Shown: positions 24,167-34,149 of the stretch, in pieces
Layout: every line of letters begins with the position of its first letter
How positions within the stretch are numbered: the stretch's first letter is position 1
NCBI RefSeq assembly: GCF_008728965.1
Contig: NZ_VSMC01000001.1
Coordinates: forward strand, 183,511 to 247,510
Direction: 5' to 3'
DNA length: 64,000 nt
From: Heminiphilus faecis
Lineage (GTDB): Bacteria; Bacteroidota; Bacteroidia; Bacteroidales; Muribaculaceae
Translations under genes and position numbers: made by a program
The notes under the pieces: model-generated
Told to the model about the DNA's origin: nothing
What the model saw: the letters and a program-made list of their open reading frames with translations, nothing else
Database searches by the model: none

Positions 24167-27100
24167 ATGGATAATAAACGCAGTACAACGATAGGAAGGT
24201 GGAGCCGTGCGCTCCGCCTGTTCCTGCCGGCAATGATGCTGATTATCGCCTCTGCCGCAACCGCGCAGACGACTCAGGTGACCGGCGTGGTACAAGACAA
24301 TACAGGCGAACCGCTCATGGGCGCCAGCGTCATAGAAAAGGGTACCTCCACCGGTACAGCCACCAATCTTGACGGTGAATTCACCCTATTCGTAAAAGAT
24401 CCGGCCAAGGCTGTCCTCCTAGTGTCATATGTTGGCTTCGAGACCACCGAAGTGGCTCTAAAAGGACAGACCAAAGTCACCGTCACTCTTAAAGAAGCGG
24501 CGGCAGTACTTGACGAGGTAGTGGTAGTAGGTTATGGTCAGCAGAAGAAAGAGTCGGTTATCGGCGCCATCTCGCAGGTCAACTCATCGGACCTTCTCGA
24601 GACCCCCTCGGCCAACCTATCGCAGGCCATCACCGGTAAGATACCCGGTGTGATAACCTCGCAGACTTCAGGTGCTCCCGGTAGCGATGACGCCTCGATA
24701 TTCATACGCGGTCGCGCCACTTTCGCCAGCGACGCGCAGCCCCTCATCCTCGTCGACGGTGTGGAGCGCTCGTTTGCCCAGATAGCACCCGACGACATCG
24801 AGACCATATCGGTACTTAAGGACGCATCGGCCACGGCAGTATACGGTGTGCGCGGTGCCAACGGCGTCATGCTCATCACCACCAAACGCGGTAAGGAGCA
24901 GAAACCCGTAGTAAACCTCACCGCCAACTGGCAGTGGCAGACCCCGACCCGCAAAGACACTTACCTTGACTCATACCAGTCGGTAATGCTTCTCGAAGAG
25001 GCCCTTGCCAACGACGGACTGCCCTCGCAGTTCTCCGCTCAGGACATCGAGATGTACCGCAAGTCGGTAGCCGGAGAGCTCTCGGGCGTAGACGCTCTTC
25101 TCTACCCCAACGTGGACTGGTATGACGAGATACTCCGCTCCTCGGCCCCCGCACAGCGCTACAACGCCAGCATACGCGGCGGTACAAAACGCATGCGCTA
25201 CTATGCCTCGCTCGAGTACTACGACCAGAGCTCACTGTTCAAGGAACTGTCGCGCGACCAGTACGGCAACAAGTCAAGCCAGCACTTCCGCCGCTACGGC
25301 TTCCGCGCCAATGCCGACTTCTTCCTCACAAGCGACCTCACTCTGTCGGTCAACTTCGGCACGCGCTTCGAGGAGCTGCGTGACCCCAACTCTTCAGAGT
25401 CGGCCGGTTATAGCAACATATTCTATCAGCTCAACCATACTCCCGGATGGCTGTTCCCCGTGGCATATCAGGTACAGAACGGCGACGAGATGAAGACCCT
25501 ATGGGGCGGCAGCTCACAATATCAGAACAATGTATACGGTACTCTCGCCGTGGGCGGCTACTACAAAGGCATAAAGACTATCAACGAGACCAACTTCATA
25601 TTCGAATACGATCTGCACAAGATCACAAAGGGTCTGTCGGCCAAAGCCATGGCTTCGTTTGACTACGAAAACTGGCACCGCAACAAATACACCCAGTCAT
25701 TTGCCACATACGAACTCAATGACCGTGACAATTACGAGCAGCTCGATGCCTACAACAAATTCGGCACCGACAACCCCATGGCGTCGGCATACGACAGCTA
25801 CTCACTCTACAAGCTTTATATGGAAGCTCAGGTCAATTACAAGCGTGTGTTCAACAACGTTCACGACGTTACGGCCATGGCATTGTATATGCAGAATGAC
25901 CTCCGCCGCCAGTCGGAACTCGCCCGCCGTTACCAAGGTATCGTAGGACGTATAACCTATGCTTACGACAACCGCTACCTCGCCGAGTTCAACGCCGGTT
26001 ACAACGGCTCGGAAAACTTCCATAAGGACCGCCGCTTCGGTTTCTTCCCCGCATTCTCCGTGGGCTGGCGCATAACTCAGGAGAGCTTCATGGAGCGCAC
26101 GAGCGAATGGCTCGACAACCTCAAGCTCCGCGCAAGCTACGGTCAGGTAGGTAACGACGCCTATAGCGTAAACGGTGTTCAGCAGCGCTTCCTCTATGAG
26201 CAGAAGTGGACACAGCTCAACAACGACTACTACTTCGGCACCAGCGGACAGCCCGGCATTTTCGAGGAGCAGTATCCTAACTATGCCGTGACATGGGAAC
26301 GCGCCCACAAGTACAACATCGGTCTTGAGTTCGGTCTGTTCAACAGCCGCTTCACCGGTAACCTCGACCTCTTCTACGAGAAGCGCAACGACATCCTCAC
26401 CGAGTACCTTACCCGTCCGTGGTGGTTTGGTGTGACCTCGGCCGCCGGTAACCTCGGAAAGACCACAAACAAGGGTTACGAAATAGAGCTCCACTGGAAC
26501 GACGCCATAGGCCGTGACTTCAACTACAACATAGGCTTCACGTTCTCACATGCCGAAAACAAAATCACGGCTAAAGACGAGCCCGCGCTCATGACAGCCT
26601 ACCGCAAGACCGAAGGCCGTCCTATCGGTCAGTACTTCGGCCTCGTAGCTGACGGCTTCGTGACTTCAGCCGACATTGCCGACCCCGACTTCCCCCGTTC
26701 TACTTACGGCGATGTAAAGGTAGGCGACCTCAAATATCGCGACATGAACGGCGACGGCTTCATAGATGACCGCGACATCACAGCCATCGGATATTCCGAC
26801 CTGCCTGAAAACACCTATGCGCTCAATCTCGGAGCACAGTGGAAGGGCATCGGCTTCAGCCTCATGCTTCAGGGTGTCGACCATGTGAGCCGTTACTACG
26901 ACGCCGAGGCCATGTACGCTTTCGTCAACGGCGGTAAAGTAAAAGAACACCATCTTGACCGTTGGAACCCCGCTCTGTCAGAGGGCGAGAACCTTGCCAA
27001 CGCCAAGTATCCGCTGCTGCATTACGACACTTATGCCGACCACAACCAGCGCCAGAACTCCTTCTTCCTCAAGAACGGCTCGTTCCTGCGTCTGAAAAAT

Positions 27101-27292
27101 ATCGAGATCTCCTACTCGCTGCCTGAAAAGTGGATACGTCACGCTTACATGAGCCAGTGCCGCTTCTACGTCAACGCCAACAACCTTATCACTTGGGATC
27201 ATCTCGACGGCCTCACTGACCCTGAAAACAACGGCTCTAACCGATATCCCATCTGCAAGACCGTCAACTTCGGTGTAAACATTCAATTCTAA
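24167..27292 (+). CDS. SusC-like TonB-dependent transporter 1
   Basis: The 1041-residue outer-membrane protein has a signal peptide (about 1-34) and a carboxypeptidase-regulatory-like domain (TGVVQDNTGEPLMGASV). The SusC signature EVVVVGYGQQKKESVIGAIS follows near 118-135, then a plug domain (LILVDGVERSF, VYGVRGANGVMLITTKRG) and a C-terminal 22-strand barrel ending NFGVNIQF. It would import oligosaccharides delivered by its SusD partner, powered by TonB. The susD gene follows almost directly (15 bp to its ATG), and the lipoprotein gene ends 28 bp upstream. Confidence 0.96.
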   Translation: MDNKRSTTIGRWSRALRLFLPAMMLIIASAATAQTTQVTGVVQDNTGEPLMGASVIEKGTSTGTATNLDGEFTLFVKDPAKAVLLVSYVGFETTEVALKGQTKVTVTLKEAAAVLDEVVVVGYGQQKKESVIGAISQVNSSDLLETPSANLSQAITGKIPGVITSQTSGAPGSDDASIFIRGRATFASDAQPLILVDGVERSFAQIAPDDIETISVLKDASATAVYGVRGANGVMLITTKRGKEQKPVVNLTANWQWQTPTRKDTYLDSYQSVMLLEEALANDGLPSQFSAQDIEMYRKSVAGELSGVDALLYPNVDWYDEILRSSAPAQRYNASIRGGTKRMRYYASLEYYDQSSLFKELSRDQYGNKSSQHFRRYGFRANADFFLTSDLTLSVNFGTRFEELRDPNSSESAGYSNIFYQLNHTPGWLFPVAYQVQNGDEMKTLWGGSSQYQNNVYGTLAVGGYYKGIKTINETNFIFEYDLHKITKGLSAKAMASFDYENWHRNKYTQSFATYELNDRDNYEQLDAYNKFGTDNPMASAYDSYSLYKLYMEAQVNYKRVFNNVHDVTAMALYMQNDLRRQSELARRYQGIVGRITYAYDNRYLAEFNAGYNGSENFHKDRRFGFFPAFSVGWRITQESFMERTSEWLDNLKLRASYGQVGNDAYSVNGVQQRFLYEQKWTQLNNDYYFGTSGQPGIFEEQYPNYAVTWERAHKYNIGLEFGLFNSRFTGNLDLFYEKRNDILTEYLTRPWWFGVTSAAGNLGKTTNKGYEIELHWNDAIGRDFNYNIGFTFSHAENKITAKDEPALMTAYRKTEGRPIGQYFGLVADGFVTSADIADPDFPRSTYGDVKVGDLKYRDMNGDGFIDDRDITAIGYSDLPENTYALNLGAQWKGIGFSLMLQGVDHVSRYYDAEAMYAFVNGGKVKEHHLDRWNPALSEGENLANAKYPLLHYDTYADHNQRQNSFFLKNGSFLRLKNIEISYSLPEKWIRHAYMSQCRFYVNANNLITWDHLDGLTDPENNGSNRYPICKTVNFGVNIQF

Positions 27293-27306
27293 ACACCTTG
27301 ATCATT

Positions 27307-29079
27307 ATGAAAATATCAATAAAAAATATGGCGGGTGCCCTGCTATTAGGCTCTACGCTCTCGCTGGCTTCATGCTCCGACTTCCTCGACAAGCAGGCCT
27401 CCAACGAACTTACGGAGGACAAGACCTATGCCGACTGGAAGATGTTTGAGGCATTCCACACCGACACCTACAACTTCCTCCTCCATGGCGCCAACCGCGT
27501 AGGCGATTCATGGCTCGACGCCGCCACCGACTTGGCCCAGACCTCCATCTCGTCCAGCGGCACACGCGTGTCGTTCAACATCGGCAACTACTACGCCTCA
27601 GGCGGCTCGGCCGAACTTACTTCGCCGTGGGAGTCGCGTTACCGCGCCATCCGCAAGTGCAACCGTGTCATCAACGACATGCACAAAGTACCTGTCGACA
27701 TCACACGCACCGAAGAAGAAGAACGCGCCGCACGCGCCACTATGACAGCCGAAGCCCGCACCTTCCGTGCATGGTTCTACTGGGAACTCTTCCTCCGTTA
27801 CGGTCCGCTGCCCATCGTCACCGATGTGCTCGACCCCGAGGAAGACATGATCAAACCCTACTCCACCCGACCCACCATCAAGGAGTATGTCGTTGACTTC
27901 ATCCTCAAGGAGCTTAAAGAGTCGCGTCCCGACCTTCTTAACTATGACGATGCTTGGAACGCCAACCGCATAGGCCGCCTGTCGCAGCCCATGTCGCTCG
28001 CCCTTGAGTCGCGCATCAAGCTCTACATGGCCTCGCCCCGCTTCGCCGAACACTCCGGCATAACTTGGGCCGACGCCGCCTCTGCCGCCAAGGAGTTTAT
28101 CGAAACCTACGGCAATAACTTCGCCCTCTATGCCGAAGACGGCATACCCGCTTCGGAAAACTACGGCAATGCCGTACTCCGCACGCAGTATGTGGGCAAC
28201 AACCGCGAAGTCATCTTCTTCCGCAACGACGTGAGAATCGGCTGGGACAAAATACGCTTGGACACCCCAGTCGGTGAAGGCGGCCGCGGAGGCAACTGCC
28301 CGTCGCAGAACCTCGTCGACATGTATGACATGGCCGACGGCACCTCGCCTTTCGCCCAATACGACCTTACCGGAGCTCCCGTCTACACTTCGGCAGGCAT
28401 GCCGGCTGTAAACCCAGCCAGCGGCTACACCGACGCCACCATGTGGACCGGCCGCGACCCGCGTTTCGAAGCCACAGTGCTCTATCACGGTGTGGAATGG
28501 GGCGACCAGAACACCACGGGCCACATCGACGTACGCCCCGGTATGGCCGACAATCCCCGCGGTAACGCCGACGCCACCCCCACCGGATACTACATGCGCA
28601 AGTATATACCCGCTACAATCCTGTCATCAAACCATGGCGGTCAGGCCTATCGTCTGTGGACCATCATCCGCTACGCCGAGATACTTCTCAACTACGCCGA
28701 AGCTCTTAACGAAGTCAACGGGCCGTCGGCTGACGTGGCCGACCTTCTCGACCAAGTACGCCACCGCGGTGGCATCACCGGCGACGTGGCCGACCGTGCC
28801 GACCTCATGGGCAGCAAAGACGCCATGCGCAATTTCATACACAAGGAGCGCACTGTCGAATTAGCGTTCGAGGAACACCGTCCATGGGACGTTCGTCGAT
28901 GGGGCGTGGCTGTTGAAGCCCTTTCTCGTCCTGTATATGGCGTAAACGTAGATAACAACGGAGTACCCTCACGTAAAATAGCACAGCCGCGTGTATTTGA
29001 GGAGAAGATGTATCTGTACCCCATACCCGAAGCCGAGTACTGGAAAACCGGTCTTGAGAACAACCCCGGATGGAATTAA
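27307..29079 (+). CDS. SusD-like glycan-binding lipoprotein 1
   Basis: The 590-residue RagB/SusD family lipoprotein has its lipid cysteine at C23 (LSLASC) followed by SDFLDK, the standard SusD N-terminus. Family landmarks are RAIRKCNRVINDMH, TMTAEARTFRAWFYWEL, ATPTGYYMRKY, IIRYAEILLNYAEALNE and the C-terminal FEEHRPWDVRRWG. It sits on the cell surface as a lid on the SusC barrel and binds the glycan. The open frame begins at a TTG at 27298, but the ATG at 27307 gives the normal signal peptide and is used here. Confidence 0.96.
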   Translation: MKISIKNMAGALLLGSTLSLASCSDFLDKQASNELTEDKTYADWKMFEAFHTDTYNFLLHGANRVGDSWLDAATDLAQTSISSSGTRVSFNIGNYYASGGSAELTSPWESRYRAIRKCNRVINDMHKVPVDITRTEEEERAARATMTAEARTFRAWFYWELFLRYGPLPIVTDVLDPEEDMIKPYSTRPTIKEYVVDFILKELKESRPDLLNYDDAWNANRIGRLSQPMSLALESRIKLYMASPRFAEHSGITWADAASAAKEFIETYGNNFALYAEDGIPASENYGNAVLRTQYVGNNREVIFFRNDVRIGWDKIRLDTPVGEGGRGGNCPSQNLVDMYDMADGTSPFAQYDLTGAPVYTSAGMPAVNPASGYTDATMWTGRDPRFEATVLYHGVEWGDQNTTGHIDVRPGMADNPRGNADATPTGYYMRKYIPATILSSNHGGQAYRLWTIIRYAEILLNYAEALNEVNGPSADVADLLDQVRHRGGITGDVADRADLMGSKDAMRNFIHKERTVELAFEEHRPWDVRRWGVAVEALSRPVYGVNVDNNGVPSRKIAQPRVFEEKMYLYPIPEAEYWKTGLENNPGWN

Positions 29080-29106
29080 TCTTAAATCGCATTATATCTT
29101 AAACTT

Positions 29107-32100
29107 ATGAATAATATCATAAACTATATGTCAGGAAAAGGCAAATGCCTTCTGACCGCAGTGCTTATCGGCTCGTCGCTCACGGCATGGGCCGACGGCG
29201 GCCGCGAACTGAAGGGACGTGTCACCGACCCGGACGGCAACCCCATTGCGGGAGCCATAGTCAACGTTGCCGAGCAGAGCCGCATCGTGATTACCGACAC
29301 CGACGGTAACTTCACTTTGAAAGATGTGGGTTTTGAAGACGAGATCAACACCAAGTGCATAGGCTACGACACCAAGATTGTGGCCGTAGAAGACTTCGAC
29401 AAGCCTCTTGTCATCATACTTGACCCCGACACCGACGCTTACAAGAAAATACGCAATCTCGCGTTTCAGGACAAGCCTGCACGCTACACCACCGAGGCCA
29501 CATCGATCGTGACCGGTGAAGAGCTGCAGCGCTATCCCGTGACTGTGCTCCAGAACGCGTTCAACTCCCTGCTCACAGGCGTGCAGACCTACGAGGCCTC
29601 CACCGAGCCGGGCTGGGCCGAGACCAAAATGTACATACGCGGTATACGCACCATGAACGCAGCGGCCCGCAACCCCATCGTAATCGTCGACAATGTGGAG
29701 CGCGACATATCATTTCTCGACGCATTCCCCATTGACAATGTCACCATACTAAAGGATGCCGCAGCCACAGCCCTCTACGGTATGCGAGGCGCCAACGGTG
29801 TCATACTCGTGACCACCAAACGCGGCGAGGCAGGCAAGACCAACATCGAGTTCACACAGGAGATAGGATGGCAGACTCTGACCAACACAATGGAGAACCA
29901 GAATGCCTACAACCATGCCATGACATCCAATCAGGTACGCTACCTTGACGGAAAAGATCCGCTGTACACTCCCGAGCAGCTTGAGAAATACCGCCGCGTG
30001 AGCAATGGCGAAACTCTCGAAGGCATCGACCGCTACCGCTACTTCAGCACAAACTGGGGCGACGTACTTTATCGCGACCACGCACCGGTATACAAGACCA
30101 ACCTTCAGATATCGGGCGGTAACAACCGCGCGCGCTACTACGTGTCGGCTTCATACCTGCGTCAGGAAGGTATGTGGAACAACGACGCCACACAGCACAA
30201 AGCCGAGGACTACAGCTCGCAGCACGTGCTTGACCGCTTTAACCTCCGTACCAACCTTGACATCAACGTCAACAAGTATCTGCGCGTAGGACTCGACCTC
30301 GGCGGACGTATCGACAATATCGTACAGCCCACCGCCTCGGTATTCAACCTTACCACTTTCGGTATGGTGGAGACCAACGTATTTGCGCCCGTATACTGCC
30401 CCAACGGAGAACTGTATGTCGACAACAACACCAACAACCCCCTTTATCAGCTCGGTTCTTCGGGTCTTGAAAAGAACCGCCGTCGCCAGCTGTACTCTAC
30501 CGTCACCGTAAACGGCGACCTGAGTGTCATAACCAAGGGTCTCGGTGTCGACCTCGTGGCTTCGTTTGACGCCTACGACGGCTTTGAGTCCACTCAGACC
30601 AACGATATCAACACCTACTCGTACGACTACATGAACATGGCCGTACAGCGCGTCGAGGACTTCACCTATACACGTACCCACACCTACAGCGAGCTTACCA
30701 ACCCCAATGCCAACGAGCGTGACAACTCTTGGACTCTCAACCTTCGCGGAGGTGTGAGCTACGACCGCACCTTCGGCAAGCATCATGTGGACGCACGCGC
30801 ATTTGTGCGCTCCTACATGAAGCGCAACAACCGTGGTCCGCATTCGGCCAACTGGTTCCACCTGTCATCAGACCGTTACCTCGCCTACAACGGCGTCCTC
30901 AACTATATCTTCGACGGTCGCTACATCGTCAACGGAAGCATATCATACATGGGTAACGACAACTTCGACCCCGATAACCGCTGGGACACTTTCTGGGGCG
31001 TAGGAGCAGGATGGGTAATGTCCAACGAGCCGTGGCTCCGCAAAGACTGGATGGACCTCCTCAAAATCCGCGCAAGCTACGGTAAGACCGGTATGAGCGA
31101 CACCGGTTCGGGACGCTATCCCTACCAGTCGATTTTCGACACCTCGACAGGCTACTCATTCGGTAAGAACGAAACATTCTACGACGGTTACGCCGAAAAG
31201 ACTTCAGGTAACCCCAACAGCCGCTGGGAAATATCCAAGATGGTCAACCTCGGTCTTGACTGGGGCTTCTTCAACAACAGATTATACGGTAATCTGGACC
31301 TCTGGAAAGAGTGGCGCAGCAACATCCTTATCGAACGCTCCACCAATCCCGACCTGCTTGGTATATCCTTCGCCAAGGACTCCTACGGAAAAGTCGAGTC
31401 CAAAGGTATGGAGCTCACCATAGGCCACTATAACAAGATTGGCAACGTTGAGTACTCGATTGAAGGACTCCTCTCCTACAACACCAACAAGATCACGGAG
31501 ATGGACGAGCTCGAACCCGCAGTACCTTGGCAGCGCAAGACCGGCCAACGCATACGCGGCTATGAATCAGTAGCAAGTCTGTATGAAAGCGAAAACCGCG
31601 ACGCCATCGGCGGATGGAACATGTACCAGTTCGTGCAGTGGGCTTCCGATCCGTCACTCGTTGCCACTTCACAGCAGGACGCCATCGACCATCCCGAGAA
31701 ATATCCCTACAACACCTTCTCCGGAGGTGGCCAGAAACTCGGTACAGCCGTATTCAAGGACCTCAACGGCGACCGTCAGATAGACTCACGCGACATGGCA
31801 CCGATAGGCTATACCATGCTTCCCGACTGGACTCCTTCGGTAAGCCTGTCTGTAAAATACAAAGGTTTCGACTTCCGTGCCGTAGGTACGGCCTATCTGA
31901 ACCGCTCGGTATTCCTGTCACCCTCCATGACCTTCTCCGAATGGGGTTCAAACAACTCCACTCATGAAGTGGTCAATGCTTGGGGATACTACACCGATGA
32001 CCCCATGGACCCGCGCAACATCAACGCCAAGTACCCCCGTCTGTCGTTCACATACAACTCCGAGGACTCCTCGCGCGACAACGGCTCATATCAGAATACG

Positions 32101-32337
32101 ATATGGATACGCAACGGCGACTACTTCTCGCTGCGCAACATCGAGTTTGGATACTCACTTCCTGAAAAGCTCATAGCCAAGGCCTACATGACAAAGTGCC
32201 GAGTATATTTCAGCGCCTACAACGTAGCCACTTGGAGCCATCTGCCTAAAGACATGGACCCCGAGCGCCCGATGGGTTACTGCTGGTGGTATCCCAAGAC
32301 ACGCATATTCTCATTCGGTATAAATGTTGCATTCTAA
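29107..32337 (+). CDS. SusC-like TonB-dependent transporter 2 (divergent N-terminal region)
   Basis: The 1076-residue transporter has a signal peptide (about 1-29), a carboxypeptidase-like domain (LKGRVTDPDGNPIAGAIVNV), a plug (IVIVDNVERDISF, ALYGMRGANGVILVTTKRG) and a barrel ending FSFGINVAF. Unlike transporter 1, it lacks the VVVVGYG motif between the first domain and the plug; the segment there reads KKIRNLAFQDKPARYTTEAT. The TonB box is therefore unusual. It begins 27 bp after the first susD gene and is followed by its own susD, so the operon carries two import pairs. Confidence 0.95.
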   Translation: MNNIINYMSGKGKCLLTAVLIGSSLTAWADGGRELKGRVTDPDGNPIAGAIVNVAEQSRIVITDTDGNFTLKDVGFEDEINTKCIGYDTKIVAVEDFDKPLVIILDPDTDAYKKIRNLAFQDKPARYTTEATSIVTGEELQRYPVTVLQNAFNSLLTGVQTYEASTEPGWAETKMYIRGIRTMNAAARNPIVIVDNVERDISFLDAFPIDNVTILKDAAATALYGMRGANGVILVTTKRGEAGKTNIEFTQEIGWQTLTNTMENQNAYNHAMTSNQVRYLDGKDPLYTPEQLEKYRRVSNGETLEGIDRYRYFSTNWGDVLYRDHAPVYKTNLQISGGNNRARYYVSASYLRQEGMWNNDATQHKAEDYSSQHVLDRFNLRTNLDINVNKYLRVGLDLGGRIDNIVQPTASVFNLTTFGMVETNVFAPVYCPNGELYVDNNTNNPLYQLGSSGLEKNRRRQLYSTVTVNGDLSVITKGLGVDLVASFDAYDGFESTQTNDINTYSYDYMNMAVQRVEDFTYTRTHTYSELTNPNANERDNSWTLNLRGGVSYDRTFGKHHVDARAFVRSYMKRNNRGPHSANWFHLSSDRYLAYNGVLNYIFDGRYIVNGSISYMGNDNFDPDNRWDTFWGVGAGWVMSNEPWLRKDWMDLLKIRASYGKTGMSDTGSGRYPYQSIFDTSTGYSFGKNETFYDGYAEKTSGNPNSRWEISKMVNLGLDWGFFNNRLYGNLDLWKEWRSNILIERSTNPDLLGISFAKDSYGKVESKGMELTIGHYNKIGNVEYSIEGLLSYNTNKITEMDELEPAVPWQRKTGQRIRGYESVASLYESENRDAIGGWNMYQFVQWASDPSLVATSQQDAIDHPEKYPYNTFSGGGQKLGTAVFKDLNGDRQIDSRDMAPIGYTMLPDWTPSVSLSVKYKGFDFRAVGTAYLNRSVFLSPSMTFSEWGSNNSTHEVVNAWGYYTDDPMDPRNINAKYPRLSFTYNSEDSSRDNGSYQNTIWIRNGDYFSLRNIEFGYSLPEKLIAKAYMTKCRVYFSAYNVATWSHLPKDMDPERPMGYCWWYPKTRIFSFGINVAF

Positions 32338-32358
32338 ACGATACAATACCTTAAAATT

Positions 32359-34119
32359 ATGAAATTCAGTAAAATTTCTCTATACATTGCTGCGGTGCTC
32401 TCTATAACGGGAGCATCATGCAGCGACTCTTACCTTGACAAAGAGGTCGACCTTACTCTTCAGCCCGAGTTCGTGTTCAGCGACTTCAACATGACACGCG
32501 GTGTGTATGCCAACATATATACCTATCTCCCCGATGCGTTTGCCGGATACTCAGACACACAATTCCGTCTGTCACAGGACTGCATGACCGACAACTCCAT
32601 CGACTACTGGGGTGTGGCGCGTTATCACTCCGTGATGGATGACGCATATGACGCCTCCAACCACTGGTTTGCCTCCGACATATGGAAAAACCGCTACAAC
32701 GGCATCCGCGCGTGCAATCAGTTCCTTGCCAACGCAAAACCCTCGGTAATCGGAAATGCCGAGAAGCCCGGCGATGACAACAAACTTTATGAACGCTGGT
32801 GCGCCGAGGTACGTGTAATCCGCGCTCTGCTCCACTTCGACCTTATCGGTTATTTCGGAGCCATACCGTTGGTGGCTGACGACGAGGAAGGCAATCCCAT
32901 CATACTGTCGCCCGGTGTCACACTTCCCGAACGCACATCCGCTGAAGAAGCGCTAAAGTGGGTGGCCGACGAAATGGATGTCTGGAAAGACAAACTGCCA
33001 TTCCGCTACGCCAACGAAGATGAAAACTGGGGTCGCGTGAACGGCGCGGCGGCCTATGCGCTTAAGTCACGCGCGCTACTCTATCGCGCCTCGGCTCTCA
33101 ATAACCCCTCGGGCGACAAAGGCCGCTGGCAGGAAGCGGCTACGGCAGCTCTCGACTTCATCGCCAAGAACAACACTGTAGCCAACAAGTACCGTCTGCA
33201 CCGTACTACCGACAACGATCCTCAGAAAAACTACTACGACGTGTTCACATCCGACCCCGTCATGTCCAATGAGTACATACTTAGCCGGTCGGTATGGAAC
33301 ACCCTGAACCTCGTATACTTCAACGGTCCTTGCGGCTTCTCCGGCAAGCTGAGCAACACTGGCTACAACAACCCCACCCAGAACCTCGTTGACGCATACG
33401 AAACCACCAAAGGTCTTACCATCGAGAATGATCCCGATTACGACCCGCAGAATCCTTACGCAAACCGCGATCCTCGACTTGCACAGACCATCTTCCACCA
33501 CGGCATGACTTGGGGCGACGGTGATGAAGCCCGTCAGCTCGACATGCACATACCCGACGGTATAGACTACTCACGCGGTAACGGCGGTACATGTACCGGA
33601 TATTACTGCAAAAAGTATGTCCACAACATACGTTTCGACGGTACCGTGGGCAACCAGCGTGTGGCTTGTCCGATATTCCGCTATGCCGAGATTCTGCTCA
33701 ACGCAGCCGAAGCTCTTACCGAAGCAGGTCAGGCAAGTCAGGCCTATCAGTACATCAACGAACTGCGCGACCGTGTAGGCATGCCGGCATACTCGGGCAT
33801 GAACGATGCCACTCTGCTTGAACGCATACGCAACGAACGCCGCATCGAGCTATGCTTCGAAGACCACCGCTTCTTCGACTGCCGCCGCTGGAAGCTCTTC
33901 GAAGGAAAGACTCCCGCTTCCGAAAAGAATCTGCCGCGCTATCAGCAGATATACAATCTTTACGGTGTCACTATCAATACCGAAGGCCACTTCAACTACG
34001 GATTGTCGGAAAAATACTCCGCACAGACCTTCAATTCACCCAAGAACTACTATTTCCCCGTACCGTTCAGCGAAATCCAGAAAACCGGTATGCCTCAGAA
34101 CACAGGCTGGGAGATGTAA
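32359..34119 (+). CDS. SusD-like glycan-binding lipoprotein 2
   Basis: The 586-residue SusD-family lipoprotein has C21 in GASC followed by SDSYLDK. Landmarks are NGIRACNQFLANA, WCAEVRVIRALLHFDLIGYFG, CTGYYCKKY, FRYAEILLNAAEALTEAGQ and FEDHRFFDCRRW. It begins 21 bp after SusC 2 and would form the lid of that transporter. It is only distantly similar to SusD 1, so the two pairs probably handle different fragments of one polymer or different glycans. Confidence 0.95.
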   Translation: MKFSKISLYIAAVLSITGASCSDSYLDKEVDLTLQPEFVFSDFNMTRGVYANIYTYLPDAFAGYSDTQFRLSQDCMTDNSIDYWGVARYHSVMDDAYDASNHWFASDIWKNRYNGIRACNQFLANAKPSVIGNAEKPGDDNKLYERWCAEVRVIRALLHFDLIGYFGAIPLVADDEEGNPIILSPGVTLPERTSAEEALKWVADEMDVWKDKLPFRYANEDENWGRVNGAAAYALKSRALLYRASALNNPSGDKGRWQEAATAALDFIAKNNTVANKYRLHRTTDNDPQKNYYDVFTSDPVMSNEYILSRSVWNTLNLVYFNGPCGFSGKLSNTGYNNPTQNLVDAYETTKGLTIENDPDYDPQNPYANRDPRLAQTIFHHGMTWGDGDEARQLDMHIPDGIDYSRGNGGTCTGYYCKKYVHNIRFDGTVGNQRVACPIFRYAEILLNAAEALTEAGQASQAYQYINELRDRVGMPAYSGMNDATLLERIRNERRIELCFEDHRFFDCRRWKLFEGKTPASEKNLPRYQQIYNLYGVTINTEGHFNYGLSEKYSAQTFNSPKNYYFPVPFSEIQKTGMPQNTGWEM

Positions 34120-34149
34120 TCCCCCCTCACTTATTAATATTGATATCTC

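Noticed and set aside
27598-28524. 308-codon minus-strand frame opposite susD 1
   Set aside because: Shadow frame; SusD motifs on the plus strand are complete and continuous.
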